Shown here piece after piece: positions 7,033-15,029 of a DNA stretch of 19,475 nucleotides. The notes under the pieces were generated by a model that saw only the letters and a list, made by a program, of their open reading frames with translations, was not told the DNA's origin and did not search any database. A program made the translations under genes and the position numbers. Source of the stretch: Comamonadaceae bacterium (GTDB lineage Bacteria > Pseudomonadota > Gammaproteobacteria > Burkholderiales > Burkholderiaceae_C); the NCBI GenBank assembly GCA_947464665.1, contig CANHXV010000017.1:1-19475 (forward strand), in the 5' to 3' direction. Each line of letters begins with the position of its first letter. The first letter of the stretch is position 1.

Positions 7033-7773
7033 ATGTCTTCTCCCAAAATTCTTTTCGGTTTCCATGCTGTAGGTGTTCGTTTAAAAACAGCGCCTCAATC
7101 GATCGTTGAGATCTATTTTGAAACCACACGCCGCGATGCCCGTATGCGGCAATTCATTGAACGCGCACAGGAGGCTGGTGTCCGCCTCATTGAAGCCGAC
7201 AGCATGCGATTGGCCAAGTTGGCTGGCAGCCATGGCCACCAGGGTGTTGCAGCTCGCGTTGAAACCTTGCCGCAAGCCCATTCGCTTGACGATTTGTTAG
7301 ACCAAGTTCAGGGCCCGCCCTTGCTCTTAGTCTTGGATGGAGTCACAGACCCACACAATCTTGGTGCCTGTTTGCGCGTGGCCGATGGTGCGGGTGCGCA
7401 TGCTGTCATTGCACCCAAAGACCATGCTGCCGGCATCAATGCTACTGTGGCCAAAGTCGCTAGCGGTGCAGCTGAAACGGTGCCGTATTTCATGGTGACG
7501 AATTTGGCGAGAACCCTAGGCGAACTCAAGGAAAGATCTATTTGGATCATTGGCACCAGTGGAGATGCCCCTCGCAATATTTACCAAGCTGATCTTAAAA
7601 GTCCGGTTGCTCTGGTCTTAGGTGCTGAAGGACCTGGTATGCGACAGCTCACTCGCAAAACTTGTGATGAGTTAGTTGGCATCCCTATGCAAGGTGCCGT
7701 CGAAAGCTTGAATGTGTCGGTGGCCAGCGGTATATGTTTGTTTGAAGCGGTTCGGCAGCGTTTGGGTTCATGA
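7033..7773 (+). CDS. rlmB: 23S rRNA 2'-O-methyltransferase RlmB (SpoU family)
   Basis: RlmB methylates the ribose of G2251 (E. coli numbering) in the peptidyl-transferase region of 23S rRNA. The 246-residue protein has an N-terminal L30e-like substrate-binding domain (GFHAVGVRLK, 9-18) and a C-terminal SPOUT knot domain. The three SpoU motifs are complete: PHNLGACLRVADGAGA (107-122) with N109 and R115, LVLGAEGPGM (194-203) with E199, and IPMQGAVESLNVSVASGI (217-234). Its start lies seven bases after the ABC ATPase stop, so the two are likely co-transcribed. Only a G-run (about 7028-7031) precedes the ATG as a weak ribosome site. The stop is two bases from the stop of the opposing chromate-transporter gene. 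Confidence 0.93.
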   Translation: MSSPKILFGFHAVGVRLKTAPQSIVEIYFETTRRDARMRQFIERAQEAGVRLIEADSMRLAKLAGSHGHQGVAARVETLPQAHSLDDLLDQVQGPPLLLVLDGVTDPHNLGACLRVADGAGAHAVIAPKDHAAGINATVAKVASGAAETVPYFMVTNLARTLGELKERSIWIIGTSGDAPRNIYQADLKSPVALVLGAEGPGMRQLTRKTCDELVGIPMQGAVESLNVSVASGICLFEAVRQRLGS

Positions 7774-7775
7774 GC

Positions 7776-8372
7776 TCACAGCAGGCCCGCAGCACCCAAA
7801 ATGCCGCCGGCTGCTATCAACCACAACAAATGAATTGAAGTGCGCCACACCACCAAAGTTGCGATGGCTGTCACCAACCAGAGTTTCCAGTCTTGCGCAA
7901 GGTCGCTGTGAGCAGCCGACAACAGCCAACCCGTTGAGACCAAGAGCCCAATGACAATGGGAGCCATGCCAGATTTGAAAGCTTGTACAGAGATCAGGTC
8001 TCGGTTGAGATGGGCCCATTTCGTGGCTTTGTATGTCAGGATAGAAGAGGGCAACATGATCCCCAACATGGTGAGGAACACACCCAACAGGCCAAGCCAC
8101 CACGCACTGGCGCCTGCGTTTAAGCCCCCACCTGCACTGATGCCTACTTGCCAGCCCATGAGAGCGACAAAAAGCACGTTAGGACCTGGCGCAGACTGAG
8201 CCAAAGCAATGGACGAGGAAAAGGACGAGTCTGTCAGCCAACTTTTTTCAATGACCAAGTATCGGTGCATTTCTGGCACCGTTGTGATCGCACCACCAAT
8301 CCCCATCAGGGACAAAACGGCAAAATGCATGAACACGTCCAACCAATCTTGAGGACTGAGTTGCAAGCTCAT
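7776..8372 (-). CDS. chrA: Chromate transporter (CHR family), second short subunit
   Basis: This 198-residue integral membrane protein belongs to the short CHR family. Such proteins usually work as pairs of homologous half-transporters, proposed to pump chromate out of the cell. It has the half-repeat motifs LMGIGGAITTVPE (22-34) near the first segment and AQSAPGPNVLF (58-68), plus several hydrophobic helices running to the C-terminus. It starts two bases after the stop of the first subunit on the same strand (TAA-GC-ATG), with no independent ribosome site apparent, so translation is probably coupled. Its own stop is two bases from rlmB's stop. No chrB-type regulator or other metal-resistance gene is nearby. 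Chromate is the family's namesake substrate and is not proven by the sequence. Confidence 0.88.
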   Translation of the reverse strand: MSLQLSPQDWLDVFMHFAVLSLMGIGGAITTVPEMHRYLVIEKSWLTDSSFSSSIALAQSAPGPNVLFVALMGWQVGISAGGGLNAGASAWWLGLLGVFLTMLGIMLPSSILTYKATKWAHLNRDLISVQAFKSGMAPIVIGLLVSTGWLLSAAHSDLAQDWKLWLVTAIATLVVWRTSIHLLWLIAAGGILGAAGLL

Positions 8373-8374
8373 GC

Positions 8375-8995
8375 TTAACGTGCCCCCTGATCTGAATCTT
8401 TTGGGGTGTCAGGCGTTGTATGCATATGTTTCAATGCGCGGAAGGTGATCAAGCAGGCCAAGCTTCCTAAGCCAAGTAAAACCCAAGGCAATGACCATCT
8501 CAAAATGCCTACACACGCAAATGAAAGGGCAGTAAACGCAATGGCTGTCCAAAGTCCCATTGGATTTTTGGGCAAGGTGGTGCCCAGCTTAAGCCCCGTT
8601 GCAATGACCAAGCCAGCTGACACAGCACCCATGCCTTTCAGGGCTCCTTGCGCAACAGGATTGTCGGCCACGCCACCAAACAAAATGGCCAGAACTAGAA
8701 CCACCACAAGGGGACCGCTGATTAGGCCGCAAACAGCCGCTAATGCGCCTGCAATGCCAAAATATTTCCCGCCAATCATCAAGCAAAGATTCACCACGTT
8801 GGGCCCTGGCATCACTTGCGCAACAGACCATTCATCGACAAATTGAGCCTTTGTCATCCACTTTCTGCGCTCCACCAGCTCGTTTTGAACAACGGCCAAA
8901 ACCCCGCCAAACCCTTGGAGTGCCAAGAATGTGAAAACCAAGAACAACTCTTTTTTAGATTGAGGTTGTCGAGAATCTTGAACTTCAGTAGACAT
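8375..8995 (-). CDS. chrA: Chromate transporter (CHR family), first short subunit
   Basis: This is the first gene of the minus-strand CHR pair, encoding 206 residues. The half-transporter motifs are LQGFGGVLAVVQNELVE (26-42) and AQVMPGPNVVN (59-69). Hydrophobic helices follow (about 78-110, 120-140, 148-165, 168-185), then a polar tail ending in DSDQGAR. The first about 16 residues are polar and longer than needed for the family core, but no better downstream ATG exists before the first helix. The ATG at 8993-8995 lacks a Shine-Dalgarno sequence. It sits only six bases after a possible -10 element with a perfect TTGACA upstream, so the transcript could be leaderless. The two half-genes together would equal one long-chain ChrA; each alone is a typical short form. 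Confidence 0.88.
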   Translation of the reverse strand: MSTEVQDSRQPQSKKELFLVFTFLALQGFGGVLAVVQNELVERRKWMTKAQFVDEWSVAQVMPGPNVVNLCLMIGGKYFGIAGALAAVCGLISGPLVVVLVLAILFGGVADNPVAQGALKGMGAVSAGLVIATGLKLGTTLPKNPMGLWTAIAFTALSFACVGILRWSLPWVLLGLGSLACLITFRALKHMHTTPDTPKDSDQGAR

Positions 8996-9136
8996 GTTTG
9001 AATTATCGCTGAAGCTTTAGAGTGTCAAATGGCTGAAAATTGAAGAACTCAACAGTCCCAAGGGCCGATTGTAGAAACCCTCTGAGAGATATGTTCCCAA
9101 AGAGGCTCTAAACTACTGCATTCTCAAATTAAGCCC
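8996..9136. other. Divergent intergenic region between chrA pair and ygiQ
   Basis: Besides the minus-strand promoter candidate, the plus side has TAAACT (9109-9114) as a possible -10 for ygiQ, giving a leader of about 16 bases, without a clear -35. A 5-base stem CCTCT (9079-9083) and AGAGG (9101-9105) flanks a possible site. The heptamer CTCTAAA occurs at 9106-9112 on the plus strand and at 9016-9022 on the minus strand. No small gene or RNA is evident. Confidence 0.35.
9002..9028 (-). promoter_or_regulatory. Candidate promoter of the chromate-transporter pair
   Basis: On the minus strand TTGACA (plus-strand TGTCAA, 9023-9028) is a perfect -35 match. GATAAT (plus-strand ATTATC, 9002-9007) matches the -10 consensus at five of six positions. 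The spacer is 15 bases, shorter than the usual 17. The -10 ends six bases before the chrA ATG, so initiation would fall at or near the A of the start codon. Confidence 0.45.
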
Positions 9137-11419
9137 ATGAACGCACTGGTTGACGTCTCCTTTTTTCCGCGCAACGCCAAACCTCTGAACAGCTATCGCA
9201 AGTTCTGGGCGGCGCGTTTTGGCACGGCACCCTTTTTACCCATGAGTCGCGCTGAAATGACGCAATTGGGCTGGGACAGTTGCGACATCGTTTTGGTCAC
9301 AGGTGACGCCTATGTCGACCATCCAAGTTTTGGAATGGCCGTTATTGGTCGCATGCTAGAGGCACAAGGATTTCGAGTCGGCATCATTGCCCAGCCAGAT
9401 TGGCAAAGTCCTGATCCGTTTCGCGCTTTGGGCAAGCCCAATTTATTTTGGGGCGTCACAGCAGGCAATATGGATTCCATGATTAACCGTTACACGGCTG
9501 ATCGAAAAATTAGATCTGACGATGCCTATACTGCAGGCGACGTTGGCGGCAAACGACCCGACAGGGCTGCCATTGTCTACAGCCAACGCTGTCGCGAAGC
9601 TTTTCCAGATGTGCCCATTGTATTGGGCGGCATTGAAGGTTCATTGCGGCGCATTGCGCACTATGATTATTGGTCAGATAAAGTGCGCCGATCCATTGTG
9701 GTTGACAGTAAATGTGATTTGCTGCTCTATGGCAATGCTGAGCGCGCAGTGGTTGAAATTGCACACCGGTTGGCTGCCAAAGAATCTGTTCACGATATTG
9801 TCGATGTTCGCGGCACGGCTTTTGTTCGTCGTCAAACGCCAGATGGCTGGTTTGAAATTGATTCGTCTTCGGTAGACACGCCTGGGCATGTTGAGGCACA
9901 CGTCAATCCCTACCTCATGATTTCAGACCAGGCGCGTGAGAATGGCGCCACTTGCGCCAGAGAAGATGAAGCCCAGTCTGTGGCCGATCAAAAAAATGCG
10001 CAAGTAAAGCCACTCAAATTTGTACCCAATCCACAGATGGCTGCCATGACAGGCAAAGGTTTGCACAAAGTGCCTCCGCGTGACAAAAGTGTCATCCGCT
10101 TGCCCAGTTATGAGCAAGTCAAATCTGATGCAGTGCTGTATGCGCACGCCAACCGTGTATTGCACTTAGAGACCAATCCGGGCAACGCTCGCTGTTTGGT
10201 GCAAGCGCATGGCGAGGGAATGACCGCGCGCGATGTCTGGATCACGCCGCCACCCATTCCACTTACCACAGCCGAAATGGATGCCGTATTTGATTTGCCT
10301 TATGCGCGCAGTCCGCACCCCATCTATGCCGATGAAAATGGCTCGCACGATGGTGTCACCAAAATCCCAGCCTGGGAAATGATTCGTTTTTCTGTGAACA
10401 TCATGCGGGGCTGCTTCGGCGGCTGCACTTTTTGCTCGATCACGGAGCATGAGGGCCGTATTATTCAAAGCCGCAGTGAAGCTTCCGTGTTGCGTGAAAT
10501 TGAGGACATTCGCGACAAGGTCAAGGGTTTCACGGGCGTCATTTCTGATTTGGGCGGCCCCACGGCCAACATGTACCGTTTGGGCTGCAAATCACCCGAA
10601 ATTGAAGCGGCTTGCCGCAAGCCCAGTTGTGTGTTCCCCGGCATTTGCAGCAACCTCACCACAGACCACGGTCCCCTGATTCAGATGTACCGCAAAGCCC
10701 GGAGTTTGAAGGGCATCAAAAAGATCCTGATCGGCTCCGGTTTGCGCTACGACTTGGCGGTTCAAAGCCCTGAGTATGTGAAAGAGTTGGTGACTCACCA
10801 TGTGGGTGGCTATTTGAAAATTGCACCGGAACACACTGAGTCAGGCCCGCTCACCAAGATGATGAAGCCAGGCATTGGCTCTTATGACAAGTTTAAGAGC
10901 ATGTTTGACAAGTTCAGTGCAGAAGCCGGCAAGAAACAGTTCTTGGTGCCTTACTTCATTGCAGCACACCCAGGCACAAGCGATGAAGACATGATGAACC
11001 TGGCCATATGGCTTAAGAAAAATGGTTTTCGGGCCGATCAAGTTCAAACGTTTTATCCCAGTCCAATGGCTACAGCCACAGCCATGTACCACACCACCAA
11101 AAATCCTTTGCGCAAAATTACGCGTGACAGTGAAAAGGTCGATGTGGTCAAAGGCGAAAAGCGTCGCAGATTACACAAAGCGTTCTTGCGGTATCACGAT
11201 GCCAAGCATTGGCCTCTCTTGCGTGATGCACTCAAGGCCATGGGCCGATCAGACCTTATTGGCAATGGTAAGCACCACTTGATTCCTACATGGCAACCGT
11301 TGTCAGATGACTATCAAAGTGCGCGCCGCAAAAACAGCACGCCTAGCGCAGCAGCATCGCCCAAAAGGGGCAGTGTGCTCACACAACACACAGGTTTGCC
11401 GCCGCGGAAAAAAAGTTAA
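9137..11419 (+). CDS. ygiQ: YgiQ family radical SAM protein
   Basis: This is a 760-residue cytoplasmic radical S-adenosylmethionine protein of the YgiQ family (UPF0313), whose reaction is still not settled. The family opening is present (residues 1-90, including SYRKFWAARFGTAPFLPMS and LVTGDAYVDHPSFG). The iron-sulphur cluster motif is C426-x3-C430-x2-C433 within RGCFGGCTFCS. Later parts include SDLGGPTANMY, a cysteine cluster CRKPSCVFPGIC, KILIGSGLRYDLA, KIAPEHTE and FYPSPMATATAMYHT. The C-terminus is a basic, Ser/Ala/Pro-rich tail. Length is close to the E. coli protein (about 740). No good Shine-Dalgarno is visible before the ATG at 9137. It is transcribed alone, divergent from the chromate genes and convergent with glnD 37 bases beyond, with no intrinsic terminator between. 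Confidence 0.95.
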   Translation: MNALVDVSFFPRNAKPLNSYRKFWAARFGTAPFLPMSRAEMTQLGWDSCDIVLVTGDAYVDHPSFGMAVIGRMLEAQGFRVGIIAQPDWQSPDPFRALGKPNLFWGVTAGNMDSMINRYTADRKIRSDDAYTAGDVGGKRPDRAAIVYSQRCREAFPDVPIVLGGIEGSLRRIAHYDYWSDKVRRSIVVDSKCDLLLYGNAERAVVEIAHRLAAKESVHDIVDVRGTAFVRRQTPDGWFEIDSSSVDTPGHVEAHVNPYLMISDQARENGATCAREDEAQSVADQKNAQVKPLKFVPNPQMAAMTGKGLHKVPPRDKSVIRLPSYEQVKSDAVLYAHANRVLHLETNPGNARCLVQAHGEGMTARDVWITPPPIPLTTAEMDAVFDLPYARSPHPIYADENGSHDGVTKIPAWEMIRFSVNIMRGCFGGCTFCSITEHEGRIIQSRSEASVLREIEDIRDKVKGFTGVISDLGGPTANMYRLGCKSPEIEAACRKPSCVFPGICSNLTTDHGPLIQMYRKARSLKGIKKILIGSGLRYDLAVQSPEYVKELVTHHVGGYLKIAPEHTESGPLTKMMKPGIGSYDKFKSMFDKFSAEAGKKQFLVPYFIAAHPGTSDEDMMNLAIWLKKNGFRADQVQTFYPSPMATATAMYHTTKNPLRKITRDSEKVDVVKGEKRRRLHKAFLRYHDAKHWPLLRDALKAMGRSDLIGNGKHHLIPTWQPLSDDYQSARRKNSTPSAAASPKRGSVLTQHTGLPPRKKS

Positions 11420-11456
11420 AGCATTGAAAAATTAGAACGCAGCGCTCAGTGCAAGA

Positions 11457-14090
11457 CTAAGACTGCAAAACTTGAAGCAATTCAGTTTCTATTTCAATTT
11501 GTTCACGATTGTGTTGAAGCGCGGAACCTTCAATCAAGAACGTGTCCTCAACGCGTTCACCTAAGGTGCTGATCTTGGCCAATTTCAGGCTAATGCTGTG
11601 TTTGGCCAGTACGGTGGCAACGCTGTAGAGCAATCCCATTTTGTCGCTGGCGGAAATGGCCAAAAGCCAGCTCTGAGCTTTTTCATCGGGGTGCAAAGTG
11701 ATGCGAGGTGCAATGGGAAAGTTTTTGACGCGCCTTGAGACCCGCCCCTTGGTGGGGGGGGGCAGGCTGCCCTTTTGGTTGATAGTGACGCTAAGGCCAG
11801 ACTCCACCATGGTGATCAGTTCGCGATAGTGCTCTGGTAACAGCGAGGTCACCACCTGAAAAGTATCTAAGGCAAAGCCATTCTTAGCCGTATGAATCTT
11901 GGCATCCAAAATGCTGAACCCGGCTTGATCAAAGTAACCACAAATTCGCGCAAATAAATCCGTTTGGTCTTCTGTGTAAACCAACACTTGAAGCCCTTCA
12001 CCCAAGGGGGAAATTCTGGCCCGTACAATGCATTTGCCATTCAAGTTGGAAACAGGGGCAACTTCAACGCGAGAAATATACCTAGAAAGTTGTCTTGCAT
12101 GCCATGCAATTTCACTGGCATCGTGACGCATGAAGTAGCCAACATCCAAAGTGTCCCATAAAGCTTTTTGACCATCGTGGGGTTCGGAGTGTCTTGCCAA
12201 CTCGACCAGCGCCTCGCGTTTGCGTGATTCAACTTCTGCGTTGGCATCAGGGGCTCTGCCGCCCAGTACGCGCAAGGTGTACTTGTAAAGGTCTTCTAGA
12301 AGTTTGCCTTTCCAGGCATTCCAAACTTTGGGGCTTGTGCCACGAATGTCTGCAACAGTGAGAAGGTACAAAGCAGTCAGTCGACGTTCATTGCCGACGC
12401 GTTTGGCAAAAGCTGCAATGACATCAGGGTCACTGAGATCTTCTTTTTGTGCCACATGACTCATCATCAAATGTTCGCCAACCAAAAAAGCAATGAGCTT
12501 GGCATCATCTGAACCGATACCATGTTGTCGACAAAAGCGCTTAACCTCTAAAACGCCCAGTTTTGAATGGTCACCACCCCTGCCCTTGGCAATATCATGG
12601 AACAAAGCTGCGGTGTAGAGGATGAATGGCTTGTCCCAACCGGCTGCCAGTTGAGAGCAAAAAGGGTATTCGTGTGCATGATCGGCTATAAAGAAACGTC
12701 GCACATTTCGCAGGACCATCAAGATGTGTTGGTCAACGGTGTAAACGTGAAACAAGTCGTGCTGCATTTGACCCACAATGTTTCTAAATACCCACAGATA
12801 GCGTCCCAGAACAGACGTTTGATTCATCAGGCGAAGGGCATGTGTGATGCCTTGACTTTCTTGAAGAATTTTTAAGAAAGTGGCTCGGTTGACAGGGTCT
12901 CGCCTAAAGTTGGCATCCATCACGCCGCGCACGTTGTAAAGTGCACGCAGCGTTTTAGCCGACAGCCCCTTAACCCCAGGTGTCTGCTGAAAAAGCAAAA
13001 ATGTTTCTAAGATGGCGTGCGGGTGTTTTTGATAGAGATCGTCTTGAGCTACTTCCAATAGCCCGTTGATTTCAAAAAAATGTTCGTTAAGTTTGCGCAC
13101 CTCAACCCGAAGATCGCCACGCTGTGCTTGCAAGTGCTCTTCAATGTTCAAAAGCAATATTTGGTTCAGTTGCGTGACTGCTTTGGCAGCCCAATAATAC
13201 TGACGCATCAAAACTTCACTGGCTCTTTGCTTGTGCTTGCCTTCGGGGGTGCTTTGGGCTTTGTAGCCAAATGCTTCTGCCAAGGCATGTTGCAAATCAA
13301 ATACCAAGCGATCTTCTCGCCGTTTGGCCAGCAAATGAAGCCTTGCACGAATTAGGCTGAGCACAGCTTCGTTGCGTTTAATTTGCTTGACTTCTAGCTG
13401 AGTCGCCAAACCTCTGGCGGCCAAATCGTCCCATGTGTGGCCTAAACCTGCAGCTCTTGCAACCCATAAAATAATTTGGAGATCTCGAAGCCCGCCGGGT
13501 GACTCTTTGCAATTGGGTTCAAGAGAGTAGGGTGTATTTTCAAACTTGTTATGGCGCTGATTCAATTCAAGAGTTTTAGCGACAAAGAATGCATGTGAAT
13601 CCATGACATCTTGATAACTTTGTTCGAATTGCTGGTACAGCGCCAGATTGCCTGTCAGGAGTCGGCTTTCTAAAAGGGAAGTTTTGACGGTGATGTCTTT
13701 TTCGGATTCTTCTAGGCAATCTCTGAGGGTTCGAACACTAGAGCCAATTTCAAGGCCACTGTCCCAACAACTGCCGATGAAGGTCTCTAACTTAGCTTTC
13801 AGCAAAGGAGATTCTTCTGCGATGACGTTGTCTGGCAGTAAAACCAAAACATCAACGTCTGAAGACGGAAAGAGCTCGCCGCGGCCATAGCCGCCAACGG
13901 CAATCAATGCTGCACTTTGCCCAAAATCAGCATTGCGCCAAAGTTGCACAAGCAGTTTGTCTGCCAGTTTGGCCACACGAACCAATGTGGGTTTGAGTCC
14001 TCGTCCATTGGCTGTAGTTTTGGCAATGTGAGACCACAGGGCCTGCTTTTCCTGTCGGTATTTGTCTTTCAATGCCGACAAATCGGTCAT
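11457..14090 (-). CDS. glnD: Bifunctional [PII] uridylyltransferase / uridylyl-removing enzyme GlnD
   Basis: GlnD is the primary nitrogen sensor. It uridylylates PII proteins when glutamine is low and removes UMP when glutamine is high. Domains in the 877 residues are: a nucleotidyltransferase with GGYGRGELFPSSDVDVL (66-82) and the metal-binding D78 and D80, then NCKESPGGLRDLQ (193-205). An HD hydrolase domain follows, with HVYTVDQH (448-455), H498 and D499 in ALFHDIAKGRGGDHS. Two C-terminal ACT domains (about 702-765 and 808-875) bind glutamine. All catalytic residues needed for both activities are visible. The ATG lies three bases after the map stop on the same strand, so the pair forms an operon as in many proteobacteria. 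The 3' end converges with ygiQ. Confidence 0.97.
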   Translation of the reverse strand: MTDLSALKDKYRQEKQALWSHIAKTTANGRGLKPTLVRVAKLADKLLVQLWRNADFGQSAALIAVGGYGRGELFPSSDVDVLVLLPDNVIAEESPLLKAKLETFIGSCWDSGLEIGSSVRTLRDCLEESEKDITVKTSLLESRLLTGNLALYQQFEQSYQDVMDSHAFFVAKTLELNQRHNKFENTPYSLEPNCKESPGGLRDLQIILWVARAAGLGHTWDDLAARGLATQLEVKQIKRNEAVLSLIRARLHLLAKRREDRLVFDLQHALAEAFGYKAQSTPEGKHKQRASEVLMRQYYWAAKAVTQLNQILLLNIEEHLQAQRGDLRVEVRKLNEHFFEINGLLEVAQDDLYQKHPHAILETFLLFQQTPGVKGLSAKTLRALYNVRGVMDANFRRDPVNRATFLKILQESQGITHALRLMNQTSVLGRYLWVFRNIVGQMQHDLFHVYTVDQHILMVLRNVRRFFIADHAHEYPFCSQLAAGWDKPFILYTAALFHDIAKGRGGDHSKLGVLEVKRFCRQHGIGSDDAKLIAFLVGEHLMMSHVAQKEDLSDPDVIAAFAKRVGNERRLTALYLLTVADIRGTSPKVWNAWKGKLLEDLYKYTLRVLGGRAPDANAEVESRKREALVELARHSEPHDGQKALWDTLDVGYFMRHDASEIAWHARQLSRYISRVEVAPVSNLNGKCIVRARISPLGEGLQVLVYTEDQTDLFARICGYFDQAGFSILDAKIHTAKNGFALDTFQVVTSLLPEHYRELITMVESGLSVTINQKGSLPPPTKGRVSRRVKNFPIAPRITLHPDEKAQSWLLAISASDKMGLLYSVATVLAKHSISLKLAKISTLGERVEDTFLIEGSALQHNREQIEIETELLQVLQS

Positions 14091-14093
14091 GCT

Positions 14094-14897
14094 TTAACCT
14101 TTGACAAAATCAGGCGCAGGCGGACTTCCGGCAGACAGTGTGAGCACTTCATAGCCGGTCTCGGTGACCAAAATGGTATGTTCCCATTGAGCCGACAAAC
14201 TTCGGTCTTTGGTGACGATGGTCCAACCGTCGCCCATTTCTTTGATGTCGCGCTTGCCGGCATTGATCATGGGTTCGATGGTGAACGTCATACCCGCTTT
14301 GAGCTCATCCAAAGTGCCAGGTTTTCCATAATGCAAAACCTGTGGCTCTTCGTGAAATACGCGGCCAATGCCATGGCCACAAAATTCTCTGACAATGGAA
14401 AAGCCTAAGTTTTCAGCGAACTTTTGAATGGCCCACCCAATATCGCCTAAGTAGGCGCCAGGCTTGACTTGCACGATGCCGTGCCACATGGCCTCATAGG
14501 TCACAGCGCAAAGACGTTTGGCTGCGATGGAGGCATCGCCCACAATGAACATGCGACTGGTGTCGCCATGCCATCCATCTTTGATGACCGTGATGTCGAT
14601 ATTGACGATATCGCCCTTTTTGAGCAACTTTTCGTTGGGAATGCCGTGGCAGACCTGGTGGTTGATGGAGGTGCAAATGGATTTGGGGTAGGGCGAGTAA
14701 CCCGGCGGCTGATAATTCAGGGGTGCGGGTATGGTGCCTTGAACCTGGACCATGTAATCATGAGCCAGTTTGTCCAGTTCGTTGGTCGTGACGCCGGGCT
14801 TCACAAAGGGCGTCAAATAGTCGAGGACTTCAGATGCCAGTCGGCCCGCCACCCGCATGCCGGTAGCGCCATCATTGTCTTTAAGGGTGATTGTCAT
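14094..14897 (-). CDS. map: Methionine aminopeptidase, type I
   Basis: Map removes the initiator methionine from nascent proteins and is normally essential. The 267-residue enzyme has the five metal ligands of the pita-bread fold in place: D101, D112, H175, E208 and E239, within NIDITVIKDGWHGDTS, CGHGIGRVFHEEP, TIEPMIN and WEHTILV. The substrate-side histidine H84 lies in VCHGIPN. It lacks the N-terminal zinc-finger or linker extension of other subclasses, so it is the type Ia bacterial form. It is the first gene of the map-glnD unit; on its upstream side it is divergent from purL, 132 bases away. In many proteobacteria the divergent neighbour is instead rpsB. No strong promoter match is seen upstream; GATAAT (minus strand, plus-strand 14905-14910) lies near the start without a good -35. 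Confidence 0.96.
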   Translation of the reverse strand: MTITLKDNDGATGMRVAGRLASEVLDYLTPFVKPGVTTNELDKLAHDYMVQVQGTIPAPLNYQPPGYSPYPKSICTSINHQVCHGIPNEKLLKKGDIVNIDITVIKDGWHGDTSRMFIVGDASIAAKRLCAVTYEAMWHGIVQVKPGAYLGDIGWAIQKFAENLGFSIVREFCGHGIGRVFHEEPQVLHYGKPGTLDELKAGMTFTIEPMINAGKRDIKEMGDGWTIVTKDRSLSAQWEHTILVTETGYEVLTLSAGSPPAPDFVKG

Positions 14898-14947
14898 GGG
14901 GCACGATTATCCCATCCTGAGCCCAACTTTGCAGAAATGTGCACGGC

Positions 14948-14990
14948 CAGCGGTTAAAATAATGCTTCGTTCAATGCCCCAGTCAGCGGT
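14948..14990 (+). repeat. CAGCGGT direct repeat in the map/purL divergent region
   Basis: CAGCGGT occurs at 14948-14954 and again at 14984-14990, start to start 36 bases apart. The first copy overlaps the upstream edge of the possible -10 of purL. The spacing is roughly three to three and a half helical turns. It could be a paired protein site for purL/map control or a chance heptamer repeat. Confidence 0.25.
14955..14960 (+). promoter_or_regulatory. Possible -10 element for purL
   Basis: TAAAAT sits in GGTTAAAATAATG about 70 bases before the purL GTG, the most AT-rich spot of the divergent region. The best upstream TTG-type hexamer (TTGCAG, 14929-14934) is 20 bases away, too far for a standard promoter, so this is tentative. 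Confidence 0.25.
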
Positions 14991-15029
14991 ATTTGAGACA
15001 CCTTTCCCTATTGCCCTCAAGGCCACCCT

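Noticed and set aside
8406..8846. 146-codon plus-strand open frame opposite the first chromate-transporter gene
   Set aside because: The opposite strand carries the CHR motifs and membrane helices; this frame has no family features.
7776..8995. Two chromate genes as a broken single chrA with a frameshift
   Set aside because: Each half has its own start, stop and full CHR half-motifs, and paired short CHR genes are a normal family form.
9016..9112. CTCTAAA heptamer on both strands of the chrA/ygiQ divergent region as a shared operator
   Set aside because: Seven bases in 141 is weak, and the two copies sit at different places relative to the candidate promoters.
11420..11456. Terminator between convergent ygiQ and glnD
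   Set aside because: Only an AGCGCT palindrome is present; there is no stable stem with a T-tract on either strand.
13917..14957. Two long plus-strand open frames (about 160 codons each) opposite glnD and map
   Set aside because: They lie antisense to genes with full catalytic motifs and show no recognisable domain; they are by-products of codon bias.
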